This document shows, one piece after another, positions 42,479 through 55,400 of a stretch of DNA of 64,000 nt. The translations under genes and the position numbers were made by a program. Location of the stretch: contig OX419760.1 of the NCBI GenBank assembly GCA_948567375.1, positions 54,064,001 through 54,128,000 on the forward strand, written 5' to 3'. The notes under the pieces are model-generated. The model was given only the letters and a program-made list of their open reading frames with translations, was not told where the DNA came from and did not search any database. Origin of the DNA: Lunularia cruciata (Eukaryota; Streptophyta; Marchantiopsida; Lunulariales; Lunulariaceae). Within the stretch, counting starts at the first letter, position 1. Each line of letters opens with the position of its first letter.

Positions 42479-45400
42479 GCTTGATTAGTTCCAATGGGAT
42501 TGAACGCTTGACCTATGCAAGTTTGCTTCACTTGCAAGGTATGATATCTAATTGGGGTTGTAGGATTTTGGTTGATTCTAGAAGTTCAGAGAATTGCATG
42601 TCTATGCAAGTAGCAAAGGAATTGGGTATTCCTATCAAGCCAGTGATTGGAAGTAGTTTGATGATGGCGGATGGTAGAAAAGGTTCTGCATTCCGCACCT
42701 TGGATCCTATTACCTTCAAGATTGGGAAGGAGTATTTGGAGTGTATGAGGTTTGTAGTGGCACCTCTACACTATGATATCATTCTGGGTCTACATTGGCT
42801 TGAACGTCATAAGGTTCAATTCGATTGGACCCGACGTCAAATTCAAGTACAACACCAAGGTAGGAATTTCCGATTAGGTTGTTTGGCACCTCTGAGTAAG
42901 ACACCTAAGAATAGTCAATCCCAAGATGGGAAGTTTGTTAAGAAGGTAGCCATAGAGCAAATCTGGAAGGGAGATGAGTCCCAAGATGGGAAGTTTGCCA
43001 TGAAGGCAATCATGGAGCAAGCTTGGAAGAGAGATGAGTCCCTAGAAGGAAAGTTTGTTAATGAAGCAGCCATAGAGCAAGCTTTGGAGGAAGATAAGTC
43101 TGTATTTGCGGTGTGGATCAAGCCGATTGCACAAGAACAATCTGAGGAGGACCAAGTGCCGCATCAAGCAACGGTTGATCGGATAGTTCAAGAGTTTGCA
43201 GATGTGTTTCTGGATGATCTGCCAAAGGGATTACCCTCTGATCGAGGTATGCCCTTCAAGATCAAGTTATTGCCAAGGAGTACTCTAGGAGTAGACCAAT
43301 CTATCGGCTCTTACCAAGGGAGTTGGAGGAGTTGCAAACAACACTTACAGAGTTGTTGGAGAAGGATTTCATACGACATAGTACCTCTCCGTGGGGAGCA
43401 CCGGTACTATTTGTTCCAAAGAAGGATGGAGGACTTTGTTTCTGTATTGATTACCATGGGCTCAATAAGCAAACCATGAAGAATGCATATCCCTTGCCTT
43501 GGATTGATGACCTGCTTGATCAATTAAGTGGAGCACACTACTTTTCCAAGCTAGATCTGCGTAGTGGCTATTGGCAAATTCCTATTGAAGGAGAGGCGTG
43601 CAAAAGACTGCCTTTTGCACAAGGTATGGAAATTTTGAGTGGAGAGTTCTACCTTTCGGACTCACTAATGCTCCAGCGGTCTTCATGTATCAGATGCATT
43701 GGGTGTTGGAGTGACTATTGGATCAGTCTGTGGTAGTGTTCTTAGATGAAATCTTAATTTATAGTAGGACAGAGGCAGAACACAGGAATCATGTGCGAGA
43801 AGTCCTAAGATGACTACGATAGTGGAAATTTAACTGCAAGAAGTCAAAGTGTGCTTTTTGGCAGAAGGAGGTTACCTTCTTGGATCATAAGATCTCATCA
43901 GAGGGGATCAAGATGGAAGAAGGGAGGATCAAGGCCATTATTGATTGGCCTACCCCAAAGGATGCTACCAAAGTACAAGCATTCAATGGATTGGCCAGTT
44001 TTTACCGACGGTTCATCCACTATTATGCTCACGTGGCTGCACCATTGACTGACCTCTTGGGAAAGAACTTGAGCTTCCAATGGACCACCAAGCATGAAGA
44101 AGCATTCCAGAAGTTAAAGCATATGGTGTCTTCAAGACCCATTCTTCAACCATATGATCCTCAACTACCTTGTGTGGTTGATTTTGATGCTTCTAACTTT
44201 GCAATTGGAGCTGTGTTGCAACAAGAATTTCTAGATGGACTACATCCTATTGCCTTTGTGTCTCGCCGACTAAATACAGCTGAAAGAAATTACTCTGCTT
44301 GAGATCGGGAATAACTTACAATGGTATATGCCACCAAGGTATGGAGGCATTATCTCTTGGGGAAACAAGTGATCATGCAAACTGATCACAAGCCATTATT
44401 GCAGACTATACACCTAGAGCACATGAAGAGTCGACATCATTGATAGGAAGAGCAACTCCAATTTTTTGACATCAAACTTGAGTACAAACCAGGTCGGTTC
44501 CATGTCATCCCTGATGCTCTATCACGACAACCTGATTTGAAGTCTCTTCCTCTCATTGCAGCAGCAATTACGACGGTGTCAATTGATCCCAAGATTCATA
44601 ATGAGTTTCGGTTAGCCCTACAGCAAGATCCCTTCTTCCAAATGGTACATGGTCGGCTAACAACATGTGACAAGGAGTACAACACCTTCTCCTTCAAGGA
44701 AGGCCTTCTATTCTATGCAGACCGGATCTATGTTCCAGCCAAAGGTGATCTTCAACTTGTGTGCCTTTAAGAAGCCCATGATTTACCCATCGCTGGTCGC
44801 ATGGGTGTGGACAAGACCTTGGGTACCCTCCAACGTCAATGGTGGTGGTCCAACATGACACGGGATGTTTGAGAATTTGTCCAATCATGTGAGAGCTACC
44901 AACGTAACAAGGCCAGCAACCAGAAGCCGGGTGGACTCCTTCAACCGCTTGCCATTCCATTAGCTCGTTGGGAGCATGTGAGCTTGGTTCTCATCACATC
45001 CTTGCCAAGGACAAAACAAGGACACACTGCCATTGTGGTGTTTGTGGATAAGCTTAGTAAGCAAATCCACTTGGCACCAACCTGTGATACCGTGGATGCT
45101 CCAACCTTAGCGCAAATCTACTTTGACAATGTCTTCAAGCATCATGGAATGCCACACATACTCATCTCCGACCGTGATCCTTGCTTTACCGGGAAGTTTT
45201 TGCAAGCACTCTTTCAGATACTCGGCACCAAGCTTGCTTTGTCCACGGCCTATCATCCTCAAACTGATGGACAAACCGAACGTGCAAATCGCACATTGGA
45301 GGATATGTTGCGTGCCTTTGTCAATGTCCACCATACCAATTGGGATGAATGTCTTGCCGCTGCCAAATTTGCCTACAACAATTCCAAATAGGCAAGCACC

Positions 45401-46143
45401 GGATTCTCTCCTTCTTTCTCAATTTTGGCCAAGATTTGATTGTTCTAGATTCTCTTCTTGCTCCTCCTCCATCTCAGGTTCCTCATACTTCCACATTCTT
45501 GACCACTATATCCCAATCTCTCCAACAAGCCAAGTCTCACCTCCTTGTTGCTCAAAATTGCCAAAAACAATATGTGGACCACCATCATCACGATCTCACT
45601 TTTGAAGTCGGTGATAAAGTCATGCTATCCTCTAGTAACCTCCCTCTCCCACTTGATACCCAAGTTCGTAAACTTGCTCCTAATTAGATAGGACCCTTTG
45701 ATATCACCCAAATTGTCTCTCCTGTTGCTTATTGTCTTGCCTTGCCTTGTCACATGCGTATCCATCCTGTCTTTCATGTTTCCAAGTTGAAACCCTTTGT
45801 TCCTAACCCCTCTTCATTGTCCTCTCGAGTCCAACCTCCCCCTCTTCCTATCCCTATCAATGATCATGAGGAGTACGAAGTTGATCGTATCCTTGCGCGT
45901 CACCACATTCAACGAGGCCGTCGCCAACATACGGAGTACAAGGTCCTTTGGAAAGGATATCCCCTTCATGATGCCACTTGGGAACCTCTTTCTCACCTCC
46001 AAAATGCACAGACGGCCATCCAAGAATTCGAAGCTTCACTGGCGACAAGGACGTCACCAACTAGCGGCGGGGGAATATGTAACAATATGGAATTTAGCGA
46101 CAAAGTCATTTGGGCTCACAAAGTAACACATAAGACAAATTAG
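42455..46143 (+). pseudogene. pol: pol polyprotein, copy D
   Basis: Order as in copy A: protease (VDSRSSEN; the catalytic Gly is Arg), three 20-residue repeats (42919-43098), RT, RNase H, integrase, chromodomain. One-base deletions near 43290 and 43593 and many stops break it. Integrase keeps the third catalytic Glu (codon 45278-45280) that copy A has lost. The chromodomain region 45742-46143 is open and shows the native pol C-terminus running into the LTR. Confidence 0.9.
42919..43098 (+). repeat. three 60-bp tandem repeats in pol, copy D
   Basis: Same three units and boundaries as 11196-11375 in copy A, so the array predates both insertions. Confidence 0.8.
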
Positions 46144-46489
46144 CATAGAATATTCTGGAAGTATCTAGGAAGCTTCTTGGGAATCTTCCTGGTTAGCTTA
46201 GCTTGCATCTTAAGTAAGTAGCTTCTAGAAGCTTCCAACTAGCTTAGCTTGCACGCCAAGTAGACGGCTTCTAGAAGGAAGCTTCTTGAGAAGCTTCCTA
46301 GTTAACTTGGCTTGCAATCTAAGAAAGCGGCTTGAGGAAGCTTCTTGAGAAGCTTCTCAAGGGCCTTGTATGCTACCTATAAATACCAAAGCCAAAGCTC
46401 ATGCTAGGCATTTGGAGTTTTCACTCATTCAAGTGTCCCAATGTGACTTTCTATTCTCCTATTTCTCTCCTCGGATTTGGTCTTTTACA
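46078..46489 (+). repeat. 3' LTR, copy D (412 bp)
   Basis: Follows the purine run GGCGGGGGAATA. Its outer end GTCTTTTACA directly abuts the interrupted integrase of copy E. Confidence 0.93.
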
Positions 46490-49133
46490 AAAGGAGAGAA
46501 TGTAGTGCTTACCTATTTGGAATTATTGTATGCAAACTCAGCAACTACATGATATTCATCTCAATTGGTATGGTGAAAGTTGATGAAGGAACAAAATATA
46601 TCCTCCAAGGTGCAATTTGCATGTTTGGTTTGTCCATCAATTTGGGGATGATAGGCCATGGACAAAGCAAGCTTGGTGCCAAATGGATTTACATACTAAG
46701 CTTATCCACAAACACCATGATTGTTGTGTGACCTTGCTTTGTCTTGGGCAAGGCTGTGATGAGATCTAAGTTCATATGTTCCCATTGAGCAGATGGAATG
46801 GGAGTGGTTGAAGGAGTCCACTTGGTTTCTGATTGCTGGCCTTGTTGCATTGGTAGCTCCCATAAGATTGAACAAACTCTTGAATATCTTGTACCTTGTT
46901 GGGCCACCACCATTTGCATTGGAGTGTACCCAAGGTCTTGTCCACATCCATGTGACCAATGATTGGTAAGTCATGGGCTTCTTAAAGACACACAAGTTGG
47001 AGATCACCCTTGGCTGGAACATAGATCTGGTTCTCACAAAGTAGAAGGCCTTTTTGAAGAAGAATCTATTGTACTCCTTGTTGCATGCTGCAAGACGACC
47101 CTAGACCATCTAAAAGAAAAAATCTTGTTGTACAGTTGTACTAAACTCAATTTGGACTTGGGAGTTGATTGACACTATTGTAATTGCCGTCGAGATGAGA
47201 AGAAGAGACTTCAAATCAGGTCATTGTGATAGGGCATTGGGGATGACATGGAACCATCCAAGTGTGTACTCAAATTTGATGTCAAACAATTGTAGTTGTT
47301 CCTCCCATTGATGATGTCAACTCTTCATGTGTTCCAAATGTAATGTCTATAACAAGGGTTTGTGATTGGTTTGCATGATCACTTTTTTTCCTAAGAGATA
47401 ATGCCTCCATACCTTGGTGGCATACATTATTGCTAGTTGTTCATAATCTCAAGCAAAGTAATTCCTTTCTATGGTATTCAGTCGGCGAGACACAAAGGCA
47501 ATGAGATGTAACCCATCCAAGAATTCTTGCTACAAAATAGCTCCATTTGCAAAGTTAGAAGCATCAAACTCAACCACACAACATAGTTGAGGGTCATATG
47601 GTTGAAGAATGGGTCTTGAAGACACCATATGTTTCAACTTTTGGAATACTTCTTCATGCTTGGTAGTCTATTGAAAGCTCAAGGTCTTTCCCAAGAGGTT
47701 GGTCAATGGTGCACCACATGAGCATAATAATAGATGAACCATTGGTAAAACTTGCCAATCCAGTAAATATTTGTACTTTTGTAGTATCTTTAGGAGTAAA
47801 CCAATCAATAATTGCCTTGATTTTCTCCTCTTCCATCTTGATCCTCTTTGATGATATCTTGTGATCAAAGAAGGTAACTTCCTTTTGCCAAAAGGTACAC
47901 TTTGACTTCTTGTAGTAAAAATTCCATCAACGTAGTTGTCTTAGGACTTCTCCCTGTAATATAATGCCTCTCTCTTGCTATAGATTAAAATGTCATCAAA
48001 GAACACCACCATGTGTTAATCCAACAACCCATCCAACAACCAATGCATCTAATCCATGTAGACTACTGGAGCATTAGTGAGCCCAAAAGGTAGAACTCTC
48101 CATTCAAAATGCCCATACCTTATACAAAAGGTAGTCTTTTGCACATCTTCTCTATCAATGGGAATTTGCCAATAGCTGCTTTGGAGATCCAACTTGGAGA
48201 AGTATTGTGTTCTACTCAATTGATCGAGCAAGTCATCAATTCAAGGTAAGGGATATGAATTCTTCACTATTTATTTATTGAGGCCACAATAATCAATACA
48301 TAAGCAAAGTCCTCCATCCTTCTTTGAAACAAAAGCACCGGTGCTCCCCAAGGAGATGTACTATGTTATATGAAATCCTTCTTCAAAAACTCTATTAGTG
48401 TTGTTCAAAGCTCATCCAACTCCTTTGGTGAGAGCCAATAGATTGGTCTACTCACTGGAGTACTTCTTGGCAATAACTCAATTTTGAAGTGCATATCACA
48501 ATCGGAGGGTAATTGGCATATCATCTGGAATACATTTCAAAATTCTTGGACTATTTGATCAATGATTTCTTGATGATGCTTTTGGTCCTTCCATGCGCAA
48601 TTGTCTTGATCTACACCACAAAAACAAACATATTATCTTTCAAAGCTTGTTTTATGGTTGTTTCACTAACAAACTTCACATCTTGGGACTTATCTTCCTT
48701 TAAAGCTTGCTCTATGGTAAACTTCCCATCCTAGGATTGACTAGACAATTTAATCAAAAAAATTTACCTTGGTTTGTTGTCGGTTCCAATCAAATTGAAC
48801 CTTATGATGTTCAAGCCAAAGTAGACCTAGCATGACATCATAGTGTAGAGGTGCTAATACAAACCTTATACACTCCAAATAATACTTTCCAATCTTGAAT
48901 ATAACAAGATGTGAGGTATAGAATGAAAAACACTTTCCACCATCCGCCATCATCAATTTATTTCCAATTAATGGCTTGATAGGAATAATTAATTCCTTTA
49001 ATAATCGCATGGACATATAATTCTCTAAACTTCCAAAATCCACCAAAATCTTAAAACCATGATAAGATATCATACTTTGCAAGTGAAGCAAACTTACATA
49101 GGCCAAGCTTTCAATCCCATTGGAACTAGTCAA
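46490..49133 (-). pseudogene. pol: pol fragments, copy E
   Basis: Pieces in order on minus: protease 49133-48750 (ILVDFGSLENYMS; the active-site Ser is Phe), traces of the 20-residue repeats near 48735-48560, RT near 48480-47850 (ORF 48231-48049 has DLQSSYWQIPID and LPFGLTNAP), RNase H near 47700-47200, integrase zinc region and first core half near 47060-46500. Multiple stops and shifts. Confidence 0.85.
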
Positions 49134-49179
49134 GGTCCTAATAGGCGGCTCAAAATCTCCTATTGGGATTCCTTATTTC

Positions 49180-50060
49180 TTTGATCATTCTACTCCACAA
49201 ACTCCATTTGGCAATTTGTTGAGATTGCACATTCTTGAGTGGACATTCAAAAATACAATGTCCAACTTGGCGACCATAAAAATAACCACCATTTTATCAC
49301 AATCTTTCTCTATCTATAGTGTCAAGTGGTCTTTGTTGGATGACATCAATCTCCATTAGTGCCCGCTCTTCCATCCATGTGTAGTGTATTAGTAGGTTCT
49401 ACGGAGGTCAAGGTCAAGACCAAGTTGTTGCAACTAAGGAATCAATCAATCGCTCAACCAACTACATGGCTTCCTTGAAGTGTTTTATCTCTTGCATAGT
49501 CACCTTTAATATGGTTCATGACTTCAAGCACTTACAAATTGATCTAGAGCTTCACTTTTCATTATATATAGAATTTGCATGATGGTGTTTTGGAATTATG
49601 TGATGTAGCTTGTTATAAAGCAAATTGCTTCAAATCTGCCAACCTATCTTGTGTAGCTTATGTGGTATTTATAGCTTGGAATTGATCAATTATTGAACAC
49701 TTGACTTTTTCTCATGTCAAGATTGGTGCAACAAATTGCCATCAATTTTCTCCACTCGGAACCACTACCATAGTTTTGCTACTCCATCCAATTGGTTGGA
49801 TGCAAAAAGAATCTATTTCTATTCATCTTGAAGATTTTAACTTCAAAATAATATTCACTATCAAACATAAAATTCTCCATTGCACCTGAGAGATCTTTGC
49901 CTTCAAATACCTTGGGCTTCAAAAATAAGATTCACTCTTCTCCTTCTCAAAATAATGCTCTCTCTACATGTTCTTGTATTGATGATCTTGTTCTTCTAAA
50001 AATCAAGTAAGGTGCTCAATTTGTTACAACATGGCAATGATAACCTCATGCTTTGTAACC
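49180..50060 (-). pseudogene. gag: gag remnant, copy E
   Basis: Collinear with gag of copy C but without long open frames. The frameshift signal has decayed here: the heptamer position reads AAGAAAT and the stem has one mismatch (about 49135-49175). The small-ORF region above it (about 50090-50310) is also disrupted. Confidence 0.75.
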
Positions 50061-50329
50061 ATGACTTCTACTCTATCAAACTACATATAGTTGATCTAAG
50101 TTAACATGTAGATGCACCACCTCATTGTTTTGCACAAGTTACAATCAAAAGTACCAAGGGTTCATTGAACAAGGTGATCACATTCAAATTTTTTTACCAA
50201 AAGCATGAGATGATGAACTAAGTGAAATGATGCTTGGGTAGTACATGGACACAAAACCCCAATGGATTGGCAGAAATTTATAGATTTGGTCCATAAATTC
50301 CATCCATCCCTTTCTTACTTTGATACCAA

Positions 50330-50755
50330 TGTAAAAGACCGAGACCAAGGAGAGAAATAGCAGAATGGAAGATCATAGTGGAAGATCACATTGAGACACT
50401 TGAGGGAAACTCCAAATGCCTAGCATGAGGTGGGCTTTGGTATTTATAGGGAGCATAAAAGGCTCTTGAGAAGCTTCTTTCTAGAAGTTGTCTACTTGGC
50501 ATGCAAGCTAAGCTAGTTGGAAGCTTCCCAAGAAACTTTTTTCTAGAAACTATCTACTTGGGGTGCAAGCTAAGCTAGCGTAGAAGCTTCCCAAGAAACT
50601 TACTCTTAGAAGTCACTTCTTGGCATACACATTACCCAATACTTGGAAGATACAAAATAGTTTCATATATACTTCTAAAATATTCTAGGCTAATTTGGCC
50701 TATTTGCTACTTTGTTAGCCTTGACTAACTCATCGGTAAACTCCATATTGTTATA
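50330..50755 (-). repeat. 5' LTR, copy E (426 bp)
   Basis: Outer end reads TATAACAATA on minus (TG mutated to TA), inner end GTCTTTTACA. The primer site follows at about 50317-50328 (TGGTATCAAAGT). The heat-shock element core carries one change (GAATATTTTAGAA). Confidence 0.88.
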
Positions 50756-50999
50756 GGGCCACTAGAGCTCATGCTCTAATATATGCTACTTCTGTGGTGG
50801 CCTCCCACCTTATGAGACTACATCCACCCTTGACTATGGGGAGAGCTATCTACTGCCTAAACCACTCATCTAATAGTTGTGGCAGTGTGCATGGCCCCAA
50901 CATAGTGGAGAAAGTATGGAAAATAGTATTGTCAAACATCCACAAATGCAGCAACAATGCTTTGAGGTGGGACCATGCCAATATGAGACTATAAGGAGG
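50756..50999 (-). pseudogene. LINE ORF2 fragment between copy E and the solo LTR
   Basis: On minus, IALPIVKGGCSLIRWEATTE resembles the conserved LP-x4-GG-x-G/S-L segment of non-LTR ORF2 downstream of RT. It probably continues the LINE at 51741-52450 across the solo LTR. Confidence 0.5.
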
Positions 51000-51740
51000 T
51001 GTAATACCAACAGCTAGATAAATGATCTAGAGATGAAATTTGGTTTGGTAACATCTAGAAGGATGTTATACATGATGGACTAAGTAGATAAGTTAGAGGT
51101 ATCACCAAAAGAGTATTTCTACTAATAGACCAAAAATTGGAACATGCTTGGAAACTTTAGAATCAATATTTAGGAATATGATCTAGAGGTGAAACTTGGA
51201 GTGGTGACACCTAGAAGAATGTTACACATGATGGAGAATGCACATCAGATAGAGGTATCACCAAAAATCACTTCTACTAATAGGGTAGGAGCCAAAATAG
51301 GCCTAAAAACTTTAGAGGCAATTTTGGAGGCCTAAATAGATGAATTAGGCCTTGAAATTGTGAAAATTTACACACCAAGGGAATGGTCGGCCTTCCTTCC
51401 AATCCAGTTTGTCTTGCCAAGAGCTTTCCAATGGTACCTTACCCACGTGATTCTAAGATTCCTACAAGAAGATTCCCTCCGGTCAAAGCCTATTTGACCA
51501 ACCAGATGGGACCAAGACCGACATGTCACCCATCCAAGCAAGTAATCTAAGGGTGGAGCTTGCTGACAAGTTACTTATCCATGTACCTGATCCTATGGTA
51601 GAGCTTCATTGGAGGAGATCCTCCTTGGCTATATAAAAAAGAGAAGGTGCTTCTTTGGGGCATCGGAGGATTGAGTGTGAAATTTGTATTTTCTCTCTTG
51701 TATCTTTCTTGAAGAGTTCTCTTGTCCTCAAAGTATTACA
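51000..51740 (+). repeat. solo LTR of family B (741 bp)
   Basis: Reverse complement of the 2190-2927 LTR over its whole length, with ends TGTAATACC...AGTATTACA. Flanks GGAGG (50995-50999) and AGAGG (51741-51745) fit a 5-bp target duplication with one mutation. A solo LTR is the usual product of recombination between the two LTRs of one insertion. Confidence 0.85.
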
Positions 51741-52450
51741 AGAGGTAACACTAACTAAGAATGAAATAGGCCACATGAGTATTCCTCAATTGGAGGAGGA
51801 GTTGACATGGGCTATAGCATGTAGTAAGGTGTTTGATATGAACAAATTATAAAAATCCTCTTGACCCAAAGTAGAGCTCAAATCTCTCAATCCACCTATA
51901 GGGAACTAGAATCCTAATGGGAAGTCAAAGGGAGTGAGGATTATGCATGGGCTCCAAACCTTGGATTCACGAGTTTGGACTTGTAAACCTCTAAGTTGAG
52001 TGTGAAGTACACTATGCTAACTACATCCTTCAAAGGGCTCAAAATATGAGTGTAGTTTAAGACGGATGGGAATAGACAAGATGTGAAAGCTATTACCACC
52101 TATTGTAAAGCTATGTAATATATTGTGGCAAATAGAGGGCCCCCTAGTGGATCTCCCTATCATGTGCACATGGTTGATATTGATTGTGAGAACTTTCCTA
52201 TAGCGGTACAATAGCTATACAATAGAAGAGTCTCTTTACTATAGAAACAACTAACAAAGAGTGGATCAAGGAGTGAATCTGATTTGTTGTTGAGCAAAGA
52301 GTGTGGAATAACATTGGATAAGAGATGGTATTGAAGGCATTGGAGATATCAACTTGGATCACCATCCAATCTGGATGAATATCCAATGATGCTTAAACGC
52401 TTGCAATAATGATTTCACAACCCCTTGGAGTAGCCACAATAATTTGATGG
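51741..52450 (-). pseudogene. LINE reverse transcriptase fragment
   Basis: On minus from about 52445: ATPRGCEIIIASV, HPDWMVIQVDISNAFNTISYP (RT motif A), GRSTRGPSICHN near the GDP-type region, then IPIRLKLHSYFEPFEGCS. Coherent non-LTR RT order in several frames; decayed. The solo LTR interrupts it at 51741. Confidence 0.65.
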
Positions 52451-53700
52451 AGAGACAAGAAGAATAAAAAGATTACTTCAATTGTAAACAAATAGTACAA
52501 GATAGCAAATGCAAAAAGATATCCTCAATGGCAAATGGGGATATCCTTTTGCATTTGGTAGTGCATACATCCAAGAGTGGGATTTTTGAATAGTGATAGT
52601 GTAGCTATTGTAAGTGATGGGTTTGTGAATAAGAGATCAAGTAAGAAAAGATCAATGGCCCATACAATAGGTGGCAACTTACATTGACTTATTGGATTGA
52701 CTACTGTGCATCTAGTGAGAGACTACTTGAGTAAGAGATAAATCAAGTGTGTGAGGGTTATTGAGCGGGAGAAAGTGCTTCAACTTGGAGCTTCAGGCAA
52801 GTAATGACTAGACAGGAGAATAAGATACTCCATATGCTCAATCGGGGCAAGGAAATAAGTGGGGCAGGAGATTTCTTGGCCAGAGGGTAGTGATAGGCGA
52901 CCCAGATTATAGTCTAGAGTGCATAAAAGGACAAAGTGCAAGTTTGATTAACCTACTTTACTTCTCAAAATGGTGATTAGGGATTTGGCCATTGATAGGT
53001 TCTTGTATGGGAGAGTTGTGGTATAGGTATGTTCTTCTATGGGAAGTTCTTATCCTGATAGGTTCTTATACAAAAATGTTCTTATATCAAATAATTCTTC
53101 CACCAAAGGGTTCTTGTCCAACTGGACACCAACAAGCAGACATGGCATCTTTTGGAGCCGCCCTTCCATATCCACCAATACAGACTTCATTGGCATGTGC
53201 ATGGGTTTGGGCATCAAGCACCACTATCAAGAATAGGCATACATACCTAACTTTAGATGGGACATTGGAGGCTAAGGGAGATTTCTGATGGTTGCAGGTA
53301 GGCCCTCTTCACCTTTCTTATAGGCATTTTTTGTCCTTTCTTGTTTCTCTCTTTTGGGAGGTACATCACATTTCTCTACTATGTCTCTTTTTCTTGGATA
53401 CGCTTTGGGAGGTGAACACTCTTAGTAGATTATTTCTAGATGTTTCCATTTTGTTCATGGGCATGGAGACCATATAAGGACTATCACTCACATCACTCCT
53501 CATATAGCACCTACACTCCTCATTTCTTGTGTAAGAGTAGACGGACAATTTGTATATCATCTTTTTTAGCATACACACACCGTTGCAAAGGTTTATCAGG
53601 CCAATCTCCCCTTGCATACTTCTACTTCTAAACAACCCTAAACGTCTACTTCTACTTCTCCTGTACCAGTACCAGGTACAAGGGAATGCCCCGCCATAAA
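52451..53700. other. intergenic, no gene recognised
   Basis: Short ORFs only (52992-53288, 53366-53635). No motif recognised. Confidence 0.45.
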
Positions 53701-55400
53701 GTACTCCCCTATGGAAGATGCACCACCCGTTGTCCCCCTTGGCCTTCGCTAGTCTTGTTATGTTTTCATTGTTGTATGGCAGGCAGTATGGGGCGGGGCG
53801 AAAATATTTTGAAAGAACAAACTTGCTATGGATCTACGGAGAGCATTGGAAGAATACTTTAGCAAATAAAATATTTGACAACTTCTCACTCGAGAAGAGC
53901 GTGAAGACAGAGAAAGTCCGTACCTTTACTTCCAATACAGCAATCGGAAACCGAGCCAGTGGGAAACACTGGCGAGATTATCGTTTCCCACTGACCTAGA
54001 TTACTAGTTGCTCATTAAGGTCTTTCACAATTCATTATGTGGTGGGGTGAAGAAACCTAATAGAAAGAAAGTCTGTACCACCTGTTCACCGTTACCATCA
54101 CCTAGATATAACTTAGATTCCCCTGCTCATCGAGGTTCGCTATTAGCTTTCTCTAATTTTCTTGACTAATTTGTGAGGGATTGTCTAAACGGACACCACT
54201 TGCATGGTTTGTGAGTTGCTATGAATCAAACAGACGACGTCCAAACCGGTAGCATGCACAGCACGACTATCGAACTACGTCCTCCAAGTGCCACTAAAGA
54301 GAAGGAGATTCGTCGGGGGCCTCGTACATTGCCCGCGCCGTCTACACGCTTACAAACTTAACGCTGAAACTAGGTTTAGACAGCGCCACCTGTGAGTTAG
54401 TGCAGAAGAGTAAAGACAACAGAAGTCAGGTGAAGAGAGCCAAGTTCCGAGTTTCGACAAGAAAGGTGCATCTGCGCTTTGAAGTCAAGGCACGAACTTC
54501 TAGACTAATTCAGAGGAAGAACAGAGGAGCGCGGAGGCAAAAACGACAGAAGGTGTCTGTTAACGAACCAGCGAACAGTTCGGTAGAGGGAGAAAGTCGT
54601 AGGAAATACTTTAGTGACAATTATTTGGGTTCCTTTGGGGATTCATCTAGATAACCATGTACTCCACTGGACCCTGGCCACACGTGACTCGATTCTTCTA
54701 ATAATCGACAGCCTTTTGGCCTGGGAATTCTAGAAGGGCTTATTCCACTCCCTGCCTCGTCTATGAGGTACGATAGGCGACGCTCTTCTATAGTATAAGT
54801 TTCACTCATGATAAGAAGGGAAATTTTATGTACCCAACGGGAATCATGTCCCCGTACGGTAAATTATGTACTCACCCGATCTCAAATTTAAAGTCTATGT
54901 TAGGCTGAAGTCACTGTCCGGTTAAATGGTAGACTTCCCGTACATAAAGGCAAAGAAAGCACTATAATACTGACAAACCAGAGATGCGTGAGTCCAGTAA
55001 CTCACGGAGCCTCTTCCTTGAGTTCAGTGCACGGACGGCCCGCCCCACTGACAAGCAAGACGACTTGGAGTTACAACTGTAGTGGTGCTCCGTAGATGCG
55101 ACGAAAGGATGGACGGAGAGGAGGAATTTAGTTGTATGTACAAACATGGAAGACTCGTCGGCTCAACAAGACTCTCATTCGCCAGTCGGGGACGCGGGTT
55201 GGCAACAACAGAGGTACGAATTAGGCTAGGCAAGCAGCAGGTAGCTTCGGGGGCGGGGCTTGTGGGCTCCCTACCGAAGGCCTGGAGAGGCCGCGGGCAG
55301 CAGGCCAGGCCTGTCTGCAGCCGCAGCCGCGTCCTTCTCTTCTTCTTCTGCCAGCGCGCGTTGATTCTATTCCGTCTTCTGCTGCTCTGAAGTTACGCTT
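53701..55400. other. intergenic sequence left of the LPA1-like gene
   Basis: Composition changes from AT-rich repeats to more balanced host DNA. 55200-55350 is GC-rich with short inverted motifs (GGCCTGGAGAGGCC) and may mark the promoter or first untranslated exon of the downstream gene. No convincing coding region. Confidence 0.4.

Larger units (their letters stand above)
40894..46489 (+). mobile_element. Ty3/gypsy family A copy D, decayed, no target duplication
   Basis: LTRs 40894-41277 and 46078-46489 flank primer site, small ORF, gag, frameshift signal, pol and polypurine tract, all collinear with copy A but retaining the full gag region. Flanking pentamers differ (ATATA at left, AAAAG at right). 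The left flank is LINE sequence and the right flank is the integrase of copy E. The element is therefore probably a recombinant of two insertions. Many stops and at least two 1-bp deletions in pol. Confidence 0.9.
46490..50755 (-). mobile_element. Ty3/gypsy family A copy E, old, lacking its 3' end
   Basis: Minus-strand LTR (50755-50330), primer site, decayed small ORF and gag, pol down to the integrase core (AEFAYNNSK at about 46520), where it stops at the LTR of copy D. The integrase C-terminus, chromodomain and second LTR are missing. More diverged from copies A, C and D than they are from one another. Confidence 0.88.
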
